Source: Bartonella sp. AU55XJBT (GTDB lineage: Bacteria; Pseudomonadota; Alphaproteobacteria; Rhizobiales; Rhizobiaceae). Taken from it: a stretch of DNA of 64,000 nucleotides. A program made the translations under genes and the position numbers. Position 1 is the first letter of the stretch; the number at the start of each line of letters is the position of its first letter. The notes under the pieces were generated by a model. It saw only the letters and a list, made by a program, of their open reading frames with translations. It was not told the origin of the DNA and searched no databases. The stretch lies in the NCBI RefSeq assembly GCF_028618525.1, contig NZ_JAQITC010000004.1:62001-126000 (forward strand), in the 5' to 3' direction. Of the stretch, positions 62,105 through 64,000 are shown one piece after another.

Positions 62105-62956
62105 TTACTTCTCCGTTTCAATAAGGCCTTTGATAAAAAGCCGCTGCATGAAGATAACAACAAGAACAGGCGGTACCATGGCAACAACCGATACTGCCAT
62201 GAGGATATTCCATTGAGGATCATGTTGTAGTGATTCGACAATAAGCTGTTTTAAAATAATAAGAATTGTTTGATGATTTTGATCCGTTGTGATGATAAGA
62301 GGCCAGAGATATTGTATCCATCCATAAATGAACATAATGATAAATAAAGCAGCGATATTACTTTTGCTGAGAGGAAGGAGAATATCCTTAAAAAATTTAA
62401 ATGGTCCTGCGCCATCAACACGTGCTGCCTCTAAGAGTTCATCAGGAACAGTCAAAAAAAACTGGCGAAATAAAAATGTAGCGGTTGCGGATGCAATCAG
62501 GGGGATAATCATTCCACTATAAGTGTCAATCATCCCCAATTTTGCAACAACCGCATAGGTTGGAAGAATACGAACTTCAACAGGCAGCATCAACGTAACA
62601 AAAATAAGAATAAAAGCAGTTTTTCGGAAGGGAAAACGCATGTAAACAATTGCATAAGCAGACAATAGTGAAATAATAATTTTTCCAATGCTAATCCCTA
62701 GAGCCATAATGAGTGAATTCAGTAAGAGTGGCCAGAGGTTAGGGAGACCAAGCTGCGCAAGGCCATCACCAAAAATTGTTTTATAGTTTTCCAGAGCATA
62801 TTCCCCAGGTAAAAGAGGCAGTGTTCCCGAATTAAATGCTGCTGAACTGTGGGTTGATGCAATAATAGCAACATAAACTGGAAAACAAATAATGATAATA
62901 CCAACAATGAGAGTAATATGCGTTAAAAATTTCAAAAGAGGGCGATTTTCAACCAT
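62105..62956 (-). CDS. ugpE: sn-Glycerol-3-phosphate ABC transporter permease UgpE
   Basis: One of two membrane subunits of the importer. I use the ATG at 62956 ([20 protein letters not shown]), 283 residues with about six helices; the open frame runs 11 codons further, into ugpA. The EAA loop is [20 protein letters not shown] near 189-208, normal for MalG-type permeases. It precedes ugpC directly. Confidence 0.93.
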   Translation of the reverse strand: MVENRPLLKFLTHITLIVGIIIICFPVYVAIIASTHSSAAFNSGTLPLLPGEYALENYKTIFGDGLAQLGLPNLWPLLLNSLIMALGISIGKIIISLLSAYAIVYMRFPFRKTAFILIFVTLMLPVEVRILPTYAVVAKLGMIDTYSGMIIPLIASATATFLFRQFFLTVPDELLEAARVDGAGPFKFFKDILLPLSKSNIAALFIIMFIYGWIQYLWPLIITTDQNHQTILIILKQLIVESLQHDPQWNILMAVSVVAMVPPVLVVIFMQRLFIKGLIETEK

Positions 62957-62966
62957 AATTTGTTTC

Positions 62967-63851
62967 CTAATATTGTACACGACGCTCAATCCAGCGAAAC
63001 TGGATAAACGTTAAGACAATAACCATCAACATCAATATTGTTGATTGTGCTGCTGATGTACCGATTATTTGATTTCTAAAGCCATCGTCGTATACTTTAT
63101 AGACGAGAATGCTCGTTGCGCGCGCTGGGCCTCCAGAAGTTGTGTTGTCAATAATACCAAAAGTATCAAACATAACATAATTGATATTGACGATAAGAAG
63201 AAAAAATGTCGTTGGTGAAATTTGCGGAAAGACCACAGTCCAAAATCGTTTAAAGGGACCAGCACCATCAATGGCGGCTGCTTCTATTTGAGAACGCGGA
63301 ACGGACTGAAGAGCTGTAAGAAAAAAAAGAAAATTGTAAGAAATTTGTTTCCAGCTAGCAGCAATGACAATCAGAATCATCGCTTGAGTGCCATTAATAC
63401 GATAATTCCATAGCACCCCTATTTTCTCAAGAAGAAAAGGAATAATCCCAATGGTAGGATGAAAGATAAACAACCATAATATACCTGCCAATACTGGAGC
63501 AACAGCATAGGGCCAGAGCAAAAGCATTGTATAAGCTTTTTTTGCACAGATCACACGATCAACACAGACAGCCAAAAGAAGTGATATGGTCATTGAAGCG
63601 ACAGTAACTGAAATAGAAAATACCGCTGTTGTAAAAAGTGATTGCAGATAAGTAGGATCAGAAAGAACAGTTAGATAATTTTCAAAACCAATAAAGGTTG
63701 TTGTAAAGCCAAAAGGGTCTTCACGCTCAAAGGAGGATTTTATGGCTTGAGCAGCAGGCCAAAAGAAAAACAAAAAAGTCACAAGGAGTTGAGGAAAAAG
63801 CAATCCGTAAGAAAGGAGACTATTTTTAAAATATGCATGTTTTTCTTGCAT
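62967..63851 (-). CDS. ugpA: sn-Glycerol-3-phosphate ABC transporter permease UgpA
   Basis: Second membrane subunit, MalF type; 294 residues with about six helices, starting MQEKHAYFKNSLLSYGLLFP. The EAA loop reads VPRSQIEAAAIDGAGPFKRF near 187-206. It begins about 100 bases after ugpB, with a terminator-like hairpin between, and is followed 10 bases later by ugpE. Confidence 0.93.
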   Translation of the reverse strand: MQEKHAYFKNSLLSYGLLFPQLLVTFLFFFWPAAQAIKSSFEREDPFGFTTTFIGFENYLTVLSDPTYLQSLFTTAVFSISVTVASMTISLLLAVCVDRVICAKKAYTMLLLWPYAVAPVLAGILWLFIFHPTIGIIPFLLEKIGVLWNYRINGTQAMILIVIAASWKQISYNFLFFLTALQSVPRSQIEAAAIDGAGPFKRFWTVVFPQISPTTFFLLIVNINYVMFDTFGIIDNTTSGGPARATSILVYKVYDDGFRNQIIGTSAAQSTILMLMVIVLTFIQFRWIERRVQY

Positions 63852-63892
63852 TCGCAGGGCTCTTTAAATGTAGAGACTTTAAAAAGATAAAC

Positions 63893-63921
63893 AAAAAGGA
63901 CTCAACTACTTTTGTTGAGTC
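63893..63921 (-). terminator. Terminator-like hairpin between ugpB and ugpA
   Basis: On the minus strand, GACTCAAC (63921-63914) pairs with GTTGAGTC (63906-63899) around a 7-base loop, and CTTTTTG follows (63898-63892). It starts 26 bases after the ugpB stop. Partial termination here would give more binding protein than permease, as is usual in binding-protein transporters. Confidence 0.65.
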
Positions 63922-63946
63922 TTTAATGTTTAACAAAAAAACGAAA

Positions 63947-64000
63947 TTAATGATTGGATTTTTCAAATTCACGCAAGAGTTTATTTCCACGTTCAACGGT
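63947..64000 (-). CDS. ugpB: sn-Glycerol-3-phosphate-binding protein UgpB, C-terminal end (cut by window edge)
   Basis: The last 17 codons are visible on the minus strand, ending TVERGNKLLREFEKSNH and a TAA at 63949-63947. Residues and place before ugpA fit the end of UgpB, the periplasmic binding protein of the importer; the identity rests mainly on gene order. Confidence 0.7.
   Translation of the reverse strand, partial: TVERGNKLLREFEKSNH

Overview
This is an ordinary-looking, AT-rich chromosomal segment from an alphaproteobacterium of the order Rhizobiales (Hyphomicrobiales), most probably a Bartonella. The protein sequences are of rhizobial type throughout (HslV with an N-terminal extension before GTTI, a Fur/Mur-type regulator without CxxC, DnaX lacking most of its zinc cysteines, lnt next to a PhrR-like regulator and metK). 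The DNA is AT-rich, has gaps containing decayed genes, and lacks the his genes that separate hslUV from coaA in free-living relatives. This assignment rests on recognition of protein families and gene order, not on a search.

Layout. 1-3963 (minus): pstS-pstC-pstA-pstB phosphate importer, with pstB cut by the window edge. 4103-9418: gshB, a ThiF/MoeB-like E1 protein, a decayed peptide-ABC ATPase, a membrane-anchored cytochrome c, kdsB-pheA, a broken partial copy of the pheA 3' end, and a small secreted protein of unknown function. 9891-14240: SRP RNA, then dnaX-ybaB-recR and a YeiH-type membrane protein. 14618-24325: tsaB-rimI-miaB, phoH-ybeY-corC/tlyC-lnt, a HTH regulator, metK-trmB. 24409-37605: a transcription/translation block, rimP-nusA-ylxR-infB-rbfA-truB, interrupted by an inverted MFS exporter gene, then rpsO-pnp and a methyltransferase. 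37624-44245: hslV-hslU (minus), then asparaginase, coaA, an M17 aminopeptidase and an NlpC/P60 hydrolase. 44769-53531: an AraC-type relic, mutT, argJ and a parvulin (minus), then secA-fur and prfA-prmC (plus). 53528-57268 (minus): nrdHIEF class Ib ribonucleotide reductase. 57871-60506 (plus): a zinc/manganese ABC transporter behind a striking pair of Zur-like boxes. 61056-64000 (minus): ugpBAEC glycerol-3-phosphate importer, with ugpB cut by the window edge.

Functionally the window is mostly housekeeping: translation and tRNA modification, RNA decay, protein secretion and turnover, replication and recombination. Added to this are four envelope or nutrient modules (phosphate, zinc/manganese, glycerol-3-phosphate, and nrdHIEF, which in this family often depends on manganese).

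I saw no prophage, transposon, CRISPR array, tRNA or rRNA gene, and no convincing novel multi-gene system. The observations most worth a second look are the perfect 15-bp inverted repeat forming two Zur-like operators (57871-57915); the unannotated secreted protein (9014-9418); three gene relics (5959-6183, 8584-8714, 44769-44873); several palindromes at promoters (21704, 22274, 39631); the long hairpin between infB and rbfA; and a 28-nt dispersed AT-rich repeat.
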